24,827 nucleotides of DNA from Candidatus Pacearchaeota archaeon CG10_big_fil_rev_8_21_14_0_10_32_14 (GCA_002763085.1 PFCY01000069.1:1-24827); one strand, 5' to 3'. Shown: positions 15,724 through 23,446, counted from the stretch's first letter. Notes: a model not told the origin generated them from the letters alone. Program-made: numbers and translations.

Positions 15724-18207
15724 TTAATTCTGAAGATGTTCTATAAATTCTAGTAGATAATTCTGATTGTATTTTAGTTGACCGGAATTTTTTGTCCATT
15801 CATTTGATAGGCTAAATAAATCGTTGCTGTCTAAACTTTTATTTTTATCAAGATCATATATTGATGTATTCTCTTGCGAGATAGTTGGTGGAATTATCGT
15901 TTGATTTCCATTTTGATCGTAAAAAAGAGAATTCATGTCCGAACTAAATGATAGGGTTGAAATCAGAGAATTTATATTTGAATAATATAAAAAAGTTTGG
16001 GCGCTTGAAGAAGAGTTTACGATAGAGAGGTTTTGATTTGAGGGGTTTGATAAAAATAATTCATATTCTAAGCTAGACGGAATTGTGAAGTAAGTAAATC
16101 CAAAAAGAGTTTTTTGTATTATTGGAAGTTCGTCAAAAAAGTTTGAGTTTTCATATCCGTATTTTCGTCCTATTGAATCTACAAATAAAAAATTGTTTGA
16201 GAGTAATTTAGAGGAGATTGTTTCTGGAAATATAGTTACTATGTCTATTCCACTTCGAATTAAATCGTCTAAATATCTTTCTTTTACGATATCTAAGGTT
16301 TCTTTTAATGTGCCTCCTGCCGAAAGCCAGGAGATGTCTTCTACAAAGCAGGAAGGATAATTTTCATAAGAAATATTTCCTAAGGAATCTATTTGAGCTG
16401 ATTTTTCTTGTGATGGAAAATCTGGATCATAGATAGAAATTACCGAGTCGTCGTGATTGATTTGTAATTTGTAAGCTACTACCGTTTTTGTTTGACCTTC
16501 GGAATTTGTTAAGTTCAACAAAGCGGGCTCATTTTCATGAGAGAGAATATCAATTAGTTTTTCTTTTGAAGAAGAATCTGAAATGACGCCTGCATTTCTA
16601 GCCATAACGACAAGTGGAAATTTTTTTTGTTCTCTATTTATTTTAGCTTTAGTGGGTTCATCGTCCAAATCTCTATCATAAGTAGGCATTTGGACCCCCA
16701 CTCCCCCTTCTAAAAAATAAAGTGGGTCTGTAAAGTAATAGGTTGAGGATAAAGACATTCCAAAAGTATTTTTATCTGGGATATTTTCAAGATAGGGAAC
16801 TATTAGCGGATAGTAAGATGAAATCTCTTCATCCGAAACAACTTTTGCTTGAGGGTAAGAATCAATTATATTTTTTATGAATTCAATAAATTGATTTTGA
16901 TTTTCTTCTGGGGTAGGCTGCCAGCTCTCAAAATTATATCCATCTATATTGACTTTGAAGTGACCGCCATGAATTCCGATAGGATCATAAATTGTTGGAG
17001 TAAATATTTCTGGAGATAATTTTAATATAAAAGCTCCGGGATCTCCTTCTCGACCTGTCAGTACATAACCTCCATCAGAAGTAATATCCCAACCAGTGAT
17101 AAGTCTTTGAATTGGATTGGTGTAGGCTTTATGCCATAAGATGTTTGAGTCCTTATCTATTGCTGTCAAAGCTGGCGTATAGTTAAAGGTTAATTGGGAA
17201 GATAAAATAGTAAAATTATTTTCGGGGTTTTTTGAAAAATTTATAAGATAGTCGGTTCCTAAATCTAATTCTTTTGGATAACTTGGAAGTAAATCCCCGT
17301 TTATATCTGTCCTGAATATAGCAATATCTTTAGTTGAAGAAGTACGAAAAATAGATGCTGCAAAAATATAACCCTCATCTAACTTTTCTATATTGCCTTC
17401 CGGAATTCCGAGATATTCGTAATCTCTAACCGATTCAACATTGAAATTAGAATCTAATTTAATGAAAGAGGTAGATAATGAGCTGGGATAATATTGGGGA
17501 TCGTTTCTGGACGCGGTGATTAAAATTTTATCATCTATTGCATTTACTGTATTTATGTGATAAAGTTTATCAGTTAAAATCTGTTTAGGATAGTCCGGTT
17601 TAAGATTCATATTACTATCGTATCCAATTATTTTTATTCCAGAATGAACAGAATCTAATCCGAATGCATATATATCTTCATTATAAGATAATAAAAAATA
17701 AGGAGAAATAAAAGAATTTTGTGGTAGGGGAAATTTGGATAATATTCTTGCATTATCGTCGAAGGTAATAAGATTAATTTCTGTAGTGTATTCGGTTTTA
17801 TCATCAAAATAATATTCAAGAGTGCCAATCATAAACTTGTCTGGCTCTGGAGAGATTATCCGAGAATAAACATTTTTACAAGATCCAAATTTTTCTACTA
17901 AAAGGGGAAATGAATCTATTGGAGAAAATTTTGAACTAAATAATGGGTGACACATATCCCCTCTTGGATTTTCGGTCAATCCAAAAAAGAAATAATTGTC
18001 TGATTGATACTGTTTTATGTCTATTGGGAGTGTAATCGTTTGATTAGGAAAAGAAAATGATTTTTCCCATTCCACAATAGGTGGTTCATTGGCAGATGAA
18101 GAACAAATTCCGTAAAATAATGCCGATCCAACAACAATAGGAATTAATTTTTTCTTAAACAAATTTTTTCCTTCTTTTAATGAATTAATTAAGTCTTCAA
18201 GTGACAT
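15724..18207 (-). CDS. Large membrane-anchored surface protein with inactive papain-like domain and dockerin-like end, 827 aa
   Basis: Numbering is from the ATG at 18207; an in-frame ATG at 18252 exists but overlaps the promoter. Residues 21-37 (LIPIVVGSALFYGICSS) form an anchor or signal. Residues 45 to about 415 repeat motifs such as GYVLTGREGDPGAFILKLS, typical of beta-propeller-like cell-surface proteins. A domain at about 425-690 resembles papain-like (C39-type) proteins: NTFGMSLSSTYYF sits where active relatives have CFGM, and TKTVVAY with ISIYDPDFP where they have GHAVVAY and YDPN-P. The catalytic Cys is thus Thr481 and the His appears to be Lys574. The C-terminus (DLDKNKSLDSNDLFSL) is a dockerin-like calcium-binding repeat. 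It may bind a surface partner. The domain reading is from memory of these families and needs a profile search. Confidence 0.75.
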   Translation of the reverse strand: MSLEDLINSLKEGKNLFKKKLIPIVVGSALFYGICSSSANEPPIVEWEKSFSFPNQTITLPIDIKQYQSDNYFFFGLTENPRGDMCHPLFSSKFSPIDSFPLLVEKFGSCKNVYSRIISPEPDKFMIGTLEYYFDDKTEYTTEINLITFDDNARILSKFPLPQNSFISPYFLLSYNEDIYAFGLDSVHSGIKIIGYDSNMNLKPDYPKQILTDKLYHINTVNAIDDKILITASRNDPQYYPSSLSTSFIKLDSNFNVESVRDYEYLGIPEGNIEKLDEGYIFAASIFRTSSTKDIAIFRTDINGDLLPSYPKELDLGTDYLINFSKNPENNFTILSSQLTFNYTPALTAIDKDSNILWHKAYTNPIQRLITGWDITSDGGYVLTGREGDPGAFILKLSPEIFTPTIYDPIGIHGGHFKVNIDGYNFESWQPTPEENQNQFIEFIKNIIDSYPQAKVVSDEEISSYYPLIVPYLENIPDKNTFGMSLSSTYYFTDPLYFLEGGVGVQMPTYDRDLDDEPTKAKINREQKKFPLVVMARNAGVISDSSSKEKLIDILSHENEPALLNLTNSEGQTKTVVAYKLQINHDDSVISIYDPDFPSQEKSAQIDSLGNISYENYPSCFVEDISWLSAGGTLKETLDIVKERYLDDLIRSGIDIVTIFPETISSKLLSNNFLFVDSIGRKYGYENSNFFDELPIIQKTLFGFTYFTIPSSLEYELFLSNPSNQNLSIVNSSSSAQTFLYYSNINSLISTLSFSSDMNSLFYDQNGNQTIIPPTISQENTSIYDLDKNKSLDSNDLFSLSNEWTKNSGQLKYNQNYLLEFIEHLQN

Positions 18208-18233
18208 TTTACTCCAATTTATGAAGAGATAGG

Positions 18234-18244
18234 AATATTTAAAA
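18234..18244. promoter_or_regulatory. TATA element shared by two divergent genes
   Basis: AATATTTAAAA is a near-palindromic AT element. On the minus strand it reads TTTTAAATATT, close to the archaeal TATA consensus, and is centred about 32 bp from the surface-protein ATG at 18207. On the plus strand its centre is about 27 bp from the prefoldin ATG at 18266. Only 58 bp separate the two start codons, so both messages would be leaderless or nearly so. It may be two overlapping boxes rather than one shared box. Confidence 0.55.
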
Positions 18245-18265
18245 GTGTCCAAATTAAGACTGATT

Positions 18266-18682
18266 ATGGAAAATGAAAAAAATCAGCAAGAATTGATGTT
18301 CAAACTCAGCATGTATGAACAGCAAATAAAGCAAATCCAAGAAAATATGGAAATGGTCGAGCAGAACATCATTGAACTTTCAACATTGAATTTAGGGCTT
18401 GATGATCTAAAAGGGAAAAAGGACAGTGAAATTCTTTCTCCAGTCGGAAGAGGAATTTTTGTTAAATCAAAGTTGATTGATGAAAACTTGATAGTTGATG
18501 TAGGCAGTAAGAAATTTGTCACAAAAAGTATTGATGAAGCAAAGGACGTAATAAAAAATCAATTAAAAAAACTTGAGGAAATAAGAGATAGTCTTAATTT
18601 TTCATTAGAAAAGATAAACGAAGAGATAGGCCAATTTTTATCTGGTGTTGAAAAAGATTCCAAAAGTTTAAAAGATAACTGA
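18266..18682 (+). CDS. pfdA: Prefoldin alpha subunit
   Basis: Prefoldin (GimC) is a hexameric chaperone that passes unfolded proteins to the thermosome. The 138-aa protein has the expected plan: an N-terminal coiled coil (MYEQQIKQIQENMEMVEQNI), the central beta hairpins with SPVGRGIFVKSKLID and LIVDVGSKKFVTKSIDEAKD, and a C-terminal coiled coil to residue 138. A GTG at 18245 would add seven residues, but it abuts the TATA element, so the ATG at 18266 is preferred. In many archaea ftsY follows pfdA. Here a SpoIIM-type gene follows after 13 bases. Confidence 0.92.
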   Translation: MENEKNQQELMFKLSMYEQQIKQIQENMEMVEQNIIELSTLNLGLDDLKGKKDSEILSPVGRGIFVKSKLIDENLIVDVGSKKFVTKSIDEAKDVIKNQLKKLEEIRDSLNFSLEKINEEIGQFLSGVEKDSKSLKDN

Positions 18683-18695
18683 TGTTCTTTAAGGA

Positions 18696-19556
18696 ATGTT
18701 AGAATTGATTACTAAACCAAGTCAACATCAAAAGAGGCCATATAAAATGCTACTGGTGGGACTTCTTTATGGCTCATTATCCCTTCTTATGGTTAATTGG
18801 TTTTTTGCAAGTGATGCTGCGTTATCAGATGCATCTGGAATGATTGTCATTGCGTTTTGTATAATGTTCAGTATGCCTTACATGTATTACTTAGTCAAGT
18901 TTGAAGAGGAAGAAGATGAAAGTGTTGAAGGGCTTTTAAGTGTTTGGCGGGCTCACAGCGACGCGCTTTTTGCGTTCATGTGGTTATTTTTAGGATTTGT
19001 CATTTCGTTTTCATTTTGGTTCATAGTCCTACAAAATCCAAATTTATTGAATTTCCAAGTAAAAACTTTTTGCGCCATAAATAATCCAGGGAGCATTGAT
19101 GACTGTGTTTCACAATATAGTATTGGAGGAAGTGTGACTGGAACGGGGGGTATGACGAAAATGGGAAGATTTTTTACAATTTTAGAAAATAATGTTTATG
19201 TCATGATCTTTACATTAATCTTTTCTTTGATATTTGGCGCCGGTGCGATTTTTATTCTTGCATGGAATGCGAGTGTGATAGCCGCTGCAATAGGAATTTT
19301 CACAAGATATGACCTTAAAGAAGTTCCAATAGGAGTTGCAAGATATATGATACATGGATTTCCCGAAATAGCCGCTTATTTCATTACTGCACTTGCGGGG
19401 GGAATGTTTGGGGTGGGAGTCATTAGAAACGGAGTCAATAATAAACGATTTGTTCATGTTGTTGAAAACGTCATATTCCTTCTTTTTATAGCAATGCTGA
19501 TATTAATTGTTGCTGCTGGAATTGAAGTTTATATCACTCCCTTATTCTTTACATGA
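18696..19556 (+). CDS. SpoIIM-type (stage II sporulation protein M family) integral membrane protein
   Basis: Six hydrophobic segments can be seen in 286 aa: LLVGLLYGSLSLLMVNWFF, MIVIAFCIMFSMPYMYYLV, FMWLFLGFVISFSFWFIVL, VYVMIFTLIFSLIFGAGAIF with WNASVIAAAIG, HGFPEIAAYFITALAGGMFG and VIFLLFIAMLILIVAAG. The W-N-A-S-V and HGFPEIAAYFITALAGG stretches are characteristic of archaeal SpoIIM-like proteins, whose role outside sporulation is unknown. A long outer loop after TM3 holds two cysteines (FCAINNPGSIDDC). It is probably co-transcribed with pfdA. AAGGAA stands just upstream of the ATG. Confidence 0.8.
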   Translation: MLELITKPSQHQKRPYKMLLVGLLYGSLSLLMVNWFFASDAALSDASGMIVIAFCIMFSMPYMYYLVKFEEEEDESVEGLLSVWRAHSDALFAFMWLFLGFVISFSFWFIVLQNPNLLNFQVKTFCAINNPGSIDDCVSQYSIGGSVTGTGGMTKMGRFFTILENNVYVMIFTLIFSLIFGAGAIFILAWNASVIAAAIGIFTRYDLKEVPIGVARYMIHGFPEIAAYFITALAGGMFGVGVIRNGVNNKRFVHVVENVIFLLFIAMLILIVAAGIEVYITPLFFT

Positions 19557-19616
19557 AAGTCATAAGAAGGAATAAACAGTGTTCTGTGAATATGGTGTGA
19601 ACGTTTAAGAGACAAT

Positions 19617-19625
19617 GTTTTTATA
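19617..19625 (+). promoter_or_regulatory. Probable TATA box of the RHS toxin gene
   Basis: The element GTTTTTATAG, centred near 19622, lies about 32 bp before the ATG at 19654. A start about 26 bp downstream would leave a leader of only some 5 nt. AT-rich sequence (TATTATATTAACATATAA) continues to the start codon. This gives the toxin locus its own promoter, separate from the pfdA operon. Confidence 0.45.
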
Positions 19626-19653
19626 GTTCTTATATTATATTAACATATAAAAA

Positions 19654-20955
19654 ATGAAAAGAATTGGTGTTTGGTTCATTTTAGTTTTACTCGTCGTTCA
19701 AATCGTTCCTATCTCATTTGTTTCTGCTGCTCAGTATAATTTTCAATATGATTCTTCTGGAAATCTGATACAAAGTTCTGATAAATATTATGAGTATAAT
19801 GATTTTAATGAACTTGAGAGAGTTAGAGCGAATGACCAAAATGGAGCGATTATTGTTGAATACTCTTATGATCATGAAGGCAATAGAATTAAGAAAGTAG
19901 AATATAATATTGATTTGCAATTTAATAATAGGACGACATACTATATTGACAAATCATTTATTCAGATAAGAATTACTAACGGAACTGTAATTAATGAAAC
20001 TTATTATTATGATGAAAACATTCTAATTGCTAGAAAAGATAATGATGGGAAAAAGTTTTTTTATCATCCAGATCATCTTGGAAGTACAAATCTTGTTACA
20101 AATCAATCCGGAAATATAGTTGAAGAAACATTTTATTTACCTTATGGAGAAGTTCTAGAGGGGGAAGGGGATAGATTCCAGTTTACAGGAAAAGAAAAAG
20201 ATAGTGAGACCGAACTGAATTATTATGGAGCAAGATATTATGATTCGGAATTAAAACATTTTACACAGGCTGATAGTGTTCTTGCAGAGGTTTATGATCC
20301 ACAACAATTGAACAAATATGGTTATGCAAGGGATAATCCGTATAAGTATGTTGATCCAAGTGGGAACTATCTTTCTCCATTAGATATCCTCGATTATGCA
20401 AGTTTGGTTTATTCGACTTACGCTTTGTTTAAAGATCCAAGTTTAGAAAATGCAGGTTTCTTTGGATTGGATTTATTATCTGCTGCCGTGCCAGTAATCG
20501 GGGGAGCAGGATTTGTAGCAAAGGGTGGAAAGTTTGCTACAAAGATTGATGATGTTTCTGATGCAGGAAAAATAACTGGATATGGAGATGAGGCTGCAGG
20601 TGCATTTAGAAATGTTTTTGGTAATGATAATAGATTAATCTTAAAATCAGATTATCCAAGAGATTATGCACAAAGGCTAGAAGAAACTTCGTCGTATTTA
20701 TCTCAAAATATTCCGGATTATAAATTCACTGAACACTCTTTAAATAGCATATTGGGCAGGATTGATCAGGGAAGGATTGATTCAATTCAATCAGTTGAGA
20801 ATGCATTAACAAGTGGACATAAATACTATGATCCACAATATAATAATATTGTTTATGCTAAAGACAATGTTTTAGTTCATGTTGATCCAAATGTAAATGA
20901 AGTTATAACCGTTACTGAGGGAAATGTTAAGGGAGGTTATGTTAAGTTAGATTGA
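19654..20955 (+). CDS. Secreted mini-RHS polymorphic toxin with unknown C-terminal toxin domain, 433 aa
   Basis: Residues 1-26 are a clear signal peptide (FILVLLVVQIVPISFVSAA). YD repeats follow (YNFQYDSSGNLIQ and VEYSYDHEGNRIKK), then the RHS-associated core: DHLGST at 140, LPYGEV near 163, FTGKEKDSETELNYYGARYY from 177 and DPSGN near 234-238. A hydrophobic pre-toxin region spans about 236-301 and is shared exactly with the next RHS tail. The variable C-terminus, 302-433, ends with FTEHSLNSILGRI (His361), LTSGHKYYDPQYNNIVY and EVITVTEG. This resembles small BECR-type (RelE/DUF4258-like) ribonuclease toxins, a tentative call. The RHS part is only about 200 residues, too short for the usual RHS shell. 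The immunity gene starts directly after the stop. Confidence 0.85.
   Translation: MKRIGVWFILVLLVVQIVPISFVSAAQYNFQYDSSGNLIQSSDKYYEYNDFNELERVRANDQNGAIIVEYSYDHEGNRIKKVEYNIDLQFNNRTTYYIDKSFIQIRITNGTVINETYYYDENILIARKDNDGKKFFYHPDHLGSTNLVTNQSGNIVEETFYLPYGEVLEGEGDRFQFTGKEKDSETELNYYGARYYDSELKHFTQADSVLAEVYDPQQLNKYGYARDNPYKYVDPSGNYLSPLDILDYASLVYSTYALFKDPSLENAGFFGLDLLSAAVPVIGGAGFVAKGGKFATKIDDVSDAGKITGYGDEAAGAFRNVFGNDNRLILKSDYPRDYAQRLEETSSYLSQNIPDYKFTEHSLNSILGRIDQGRIDSIQSVENALTSGHKYYDPQYNNIVYAKDNVLVHVDPNVNEVITVTEGNVKGGYVKLD
20182..20556 (+). repeat. RHS-core/pre-toxin block, copy 1
   Basis: This aligns without gaps to 21477-21851 at a constant offset of 1295 bp. By hand count the first 177 bp differ at about 24 positions, many of them silent third positions. 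The last 198 bp (20359-20556) are identical. The identical part encodes the hydrophobic pre-toxin segment from SGNYLSPLDILDYASLVYST to KFATKIDDV and ends where the toxin domains diverge. Confidence 0.95.
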
Positions 20956-21384
20956 ATGGGTAATAAATTTATATTGAATGGAGAGAAGAGTAAATTCGAA
21001 TTTGAAGTAGTTGGCTATGAATTTGATAAGTCTTCAAATAAACATGATTCTGATTGGTTAATGATAAGAATAAATGTAAAAGATCATAATAAGAAATTTG
21101 AAATTATAAAGCCCATTTTGCTAAGTCAAGATTTAATTTATTTAAAAGAGTGGATATTAATGATTAAAAAAAGGAAAGTGGGATTTAAGGATTCGATAGA
21201 ATTTATGGAACCTGATTTAAAATTCAATTTCATTGGAATGAAAGGAAAAAGGTACTTTTTTGAAATCTATCTACAATATAAGAAAACCAATTTATCTTTT
21301 AGAGTTTTTGGCGATGAATTGATACTCGAGAATATAATCTCATACTTAGATGCCAAAATTAAAAAGTATCCAAAACGAACTTAA
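20956..21384 (+). CDS. WapI-like immunity protein, 142 aa
   Basis: Its position directly after the toxin stop, with no gap, marks it as the cognate immunity gene. The sequence pattern FILNGEKSKFEFEVVGYEF, DSDWLMIRINVKDHNKKFEI, LLSQDLIYLKEWILMIKK and IEFMEPDLKFNF matches my recollection of the WapI-type immunity family: a DxxWL motif after the first strands, then a helix starting L-x-x-x-D-L. It has no signal peptide, so it acts in the cytoplasm. The family assignment is tentative, while the immunity role by context is firmer. Confidence 0.65.
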   Translation: MGNKFILNGEKSKFEFEVVGYEFDKSSNKHDSDWLMIRINVKDHNKKFEIIKPILLSQDLIYLKEWILMIKKRKVGFKDSIEFMEPDLKFNFIGMKGKRYFFEIYLQYKKTNLSFRVFGDELILENIISYLDAKIKKYPKRT

Positions 21385-21389
21385 TTAAA

Positions 21390-22274
21390 ATGCTACAACA
21401 AATCCCACTACAAAAATGGCGTGAAATTGAAAAGGTTTATCAAATAAATAAAGAGGGAACTATAACTTTTGTTGGATTTACAGGAAAAGAAAAAGATTCT
21501 GAAACTGGACTAAATTATTATGGGGCAAGATATTATGATTCTGAATTAAAATATTTTACACAGGCTGATAGTGTTATTGCAGATGTTTATGATCCTCAGC
21601 AATTGAATCGATATGGTTATGCAAGGGATAATCCTTGTGGATATACTGATCCGAGTGGGAACTATCTTTCTCCATTAGATATCCTCGATTATGCAAGTTT
21701 GGTTTATTCGACTTACGCTTTGTTTAAAGATCCAAGTTTAGAAAATGCAGGTTTCTTTGGATTGGATTTATTATCTGCTGCCGTGCCAGTAATCGGGGGA
21801 GCAGGATTTGTAGCAAAGGGTGGAAAGTTTGCTACAAAGATTGATGATGTTAATATCGGTTCAAATATAATTAATGATGGTAAGAGTCTATTAACTTCTA
21901 CAAAAAATGTGCCCAATCCTTTTGGTGCAAAAGGGGGATTAGAGCATCAAACAAAAAATTTAGAAATATTTAAAGATATAGAATCTAGAGGTCTTATACC
22001 CCAAACAGAAGTAACAATCAAAGGCGCGGAATCAGGGAAAGTTAGAAGAGCTGATGTTGTTGGAATTGATGAATCTGGAAATATTGTTGAGATTCATCAA
22101 TCTGGAAGAAGAACAACTGCCGGCAATCCCGTTTCTCGTGAAACAAATGCCTTAAATGATATAAAGAGCTCAGTTGAATCTGGTGGAACTGCATCAAAAT
22201 CTGGAAATTCTTATACTTTTTCTGAAGATGTATCTATAAATTTTCATGATTATTTGGAGGATTATAATACTTAA
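21390..22274 (+). CDS. Orphan RHS tail with nuclease-like toxin domain, 294 aa
   Basis: This frame lacks signal peptide and YD repeats. After 29 unrelated residues it enters the RHS core at FTGKEKDSETGLNYYGARYY (residue 30) and the pre-toxin segment (89-154), both homologous to the upstream gene, then a different toxin domain (155-294). The latter has GGLEHQTKNLEI (Glu185), VRRADVVGIDESGNIVEIHQ (Asp222, Glu234, His236) and GNPVSRETNALNDI. This layout resembles PD-(D/E)xK-type toxin nucleases with the final Lys replaced (ExH). As it stands it would not be secreted. It fits an orphan C-terminal cassette that becomes useful after recombination into the full gene. The start codon at 21390 is uncertain. 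Confidence 0.75.
   Translation: MLQQIPLQKWREIEKVYQINKEGTITFVGFTGKEKDSETGLNYYGARYYDSELKYFTQADSVIADVYDPQQLNRYGYARDNPCGYTDPSGNYLSPLDILDYASLVYSTYALFKDPSLENAGFFGLDLLSAAVPVIGGAGFVAKGGKFATKIDDVNIGSNIINDGKSLLTSTKNVPNPFGAKGGLEHQTKNLEIFKDIESRGLIPQTEVTIKGAESGKVRRADVVGIDESGNIVEIHQSGRRTTAGNPVSRETNALNDIKSSVESGGTASKSGNSYTFSEDVSINFHDYLEDYNT
21477..21851 (+). repeat. RHS-core/pre-toxin block, copy 2
   Basis: Partner of 20182-20556. Bases 21654-21851 are identical to 20359-20556 (198 bp), while 21477-21653 have diverged. The homology begins 87 bases after the orphan ORF's ATG, so the sequence before it has a different origin. Confidence 0.95.
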
Positions 22275-22715
22275 ATGGCTAAAGAAATAATCATTAATAT
22301 ATCAGAAGAAAAAGAAAAGGAATTTGTGAAATTTTTAAAAGATAATAATGCTGTTCTAATCTATCCTTGGAGTAATGAAGAGAAAATAAATATTGTAAAC
22401 GACCTCTCAAAAAAAGATTCAGGTAAAGCATTCTTTGAAATTTGGAATAAAAGTTTTTCATTAAATCCAGAGTTTATAAAAATTAAAAAAGACTATGCAA
22501 AAGAGGGAAAGAAATTTGTTTTTCATCCAGTTGGAAAACCTACAATCTCTTGGTGGAGATCTATTGAGGGTAAAAATGGAAGAATATATTGGCAAAAACA
22601 TTTTTTGACAAAAAAGTTGGAATATGATATAAAAGAGTTCGATAAATGGTATGATATAATAGTAAATTGGTTCAAGAAAAATTGTAATAAAGTTAATGGG
22701 GTGTATGTTGATTAA
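22275..22715 (+). CDS. Probable immunity protein for the nuclease-like toxin, 146 aa
   Basis: The ATG directly follows the orphan toxin stop, with GGAGG at 22256-22260. The protein is soluble and charged, starting EIIINISEEKEKEFVKFLKD, with a middle segment (KFVFHPVGKPTISWWRSIEG) and the stretch NGRIYWQKHF, then an amphipathic C-terminus rich in aromatic residues. The P-x-I-S-W-W-R and G-R-I-Y-W elements recall small bacterial immunity-type proteins, but I cannot name the family. The immunity role is inferred from position only. Confidence 0.6.
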   Translation: MAKEIIINISEEKEKEFVKFLKDNNAVLIYPWSNEEKINIVNDLSKKDSGKAFFEIWNKSFSLNPEFIKIKKDYAKEGKKFVFHPVGKPTISWWRSIEGKNGRIYWQKHFLTKKLEYDIKEFDKWYDIIVNWFKKNCNKVNGVYVD

Positions 22716-22727
22716 AACATAAATATT

Positions 22728-22829
22728 ATGAAAAAACAGTATATCCAAATAAAAAGTGAAGGTGCTCCAAACGAAATAAGACCCAGTATTTCTGACAAGA
22801 TTGAAAACTCTTTAGGGGGTGAAATATGA
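22728..22829 (+). pseudogene. 33-codon ORF, probable toxin-tail remnant
   Basis: The short frame begins 12 bases after the previous immunity stop and ends in an ATGA overlap with the next gene. The peptide starts MKKQYIQIKSEGAPNEIRPS and ends ENSLGGEI. By analogy with the barnase remnant 0.7 kb downstream, which has the same size and the same overlap with an immunity gene, it is likely the C-terminal stub of a lost toxin domain. No toxin family can be assigned, and it may instead be a small antitoxin-associated or coupling peptide. Confidence 0.45.
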
Positions 22830-23446
22830 GTTTATTTTTAACGATGTTGGCATGTAAAATTTCTTCTAGAGATAAAGTTTTAGATTCGCTAATTGAGATT
22901 ATGGAGTATAACTATTATAGATTAAATTCAAAGGAAGGAGTTAATTCTATATCTGGAGACAATAATCAATTTGTTGTGAGTAATGTTAAAAATGGGTGGG
23001 TTCAAGTATTTTGTCCAACAAATCTTAAGGATATTCTTGCATTAGAGTTGAGTAAAAAGTTAAAGTCACAAGTATTTTTCTTTCATATCCACGAGGGAAG
23101 ATTTTGGATGTATGAATTATTTGACGCTGGAAGATTAATTGATAAATATAATCCCTATCCAGATTATTGGAATGATTTTATTGGAAAGAATGATGAAAAA
23201 GATTGGGAAGGTAATCCAATTTTGATTGGAAATATTTTTAATATATCTCCCCGAAGAATTAAGCCATATTTAATTAATCATTCAAAGATTATAGATAGAA
23301 AAATAAAAGCATTTCCAAAAGATGAATTCCCCCTACAAAGCGAGTGGTCAATGATAGACTTTCAAAATAAATTAGGAATTATTTATCCAGAATTTGATAA
23401 ACCAAAAACACTCAATTTAGTTAAGCTATTATTTGAGAAAAAATGA
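22826..23446 (+). CDS. Probable orphan immunity protein, 206 aa
   Basis: The start is well marked by AGGGGGTGA just upstream and the ATGA overlap. The protein shows SLFLTMLACKISSRDKVLDS, GWVQVFCPTNLKDILALELS, VFFFHIHEGRFWMYELFDAG and RLIDKYNPYPDYW. This pattern (an effector-like half with x-F-x-H-x-x-E-G-x-x-W-x-Y-x-L-F-x-x-G-R-L-I-D) recalls uncharacterised bacterial proteins found among immunity genes, but I do not know a family name. It has no signal peptide. It lies in a row of immunity genes, so an immunity role against a lost or horizontally arriving toxin is the best inference. Confidence 0.55.
   Translation: MSLFLTMLACKISSRDKVLDSLIEIMEYNYYRLNSKEGVNSISGDNNQFVVSNVKNGWVQVFCPTNLKDILALELSKKLKSQVFFFHIHEGRFWMYELFDAGRLIDKYNPYPDYWNDFIGKNDEKDWEGNPILIGNIFNISPRRIKPYLINHSKIIDRKIKAFPKDEFPLQSEWSMIDFQNKLGIIYPEFDKPKTLNLVKLLFEKK

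Noticed and set aside
18208..18252. Upstream ATG (18252) for the large surface protein
   Set aside because: The added 15 residues are encoded by the promoter region itself; starting there would leave no room for a TATA box before the prefoldin gene's coding start.
18245..18265. GTG start for prefoldin alpha
   Set aside because: It would put the start directly against the TATA element; the ATG at 18266 has the leaderless spacing and gives the normal prefoldin N-terminus.
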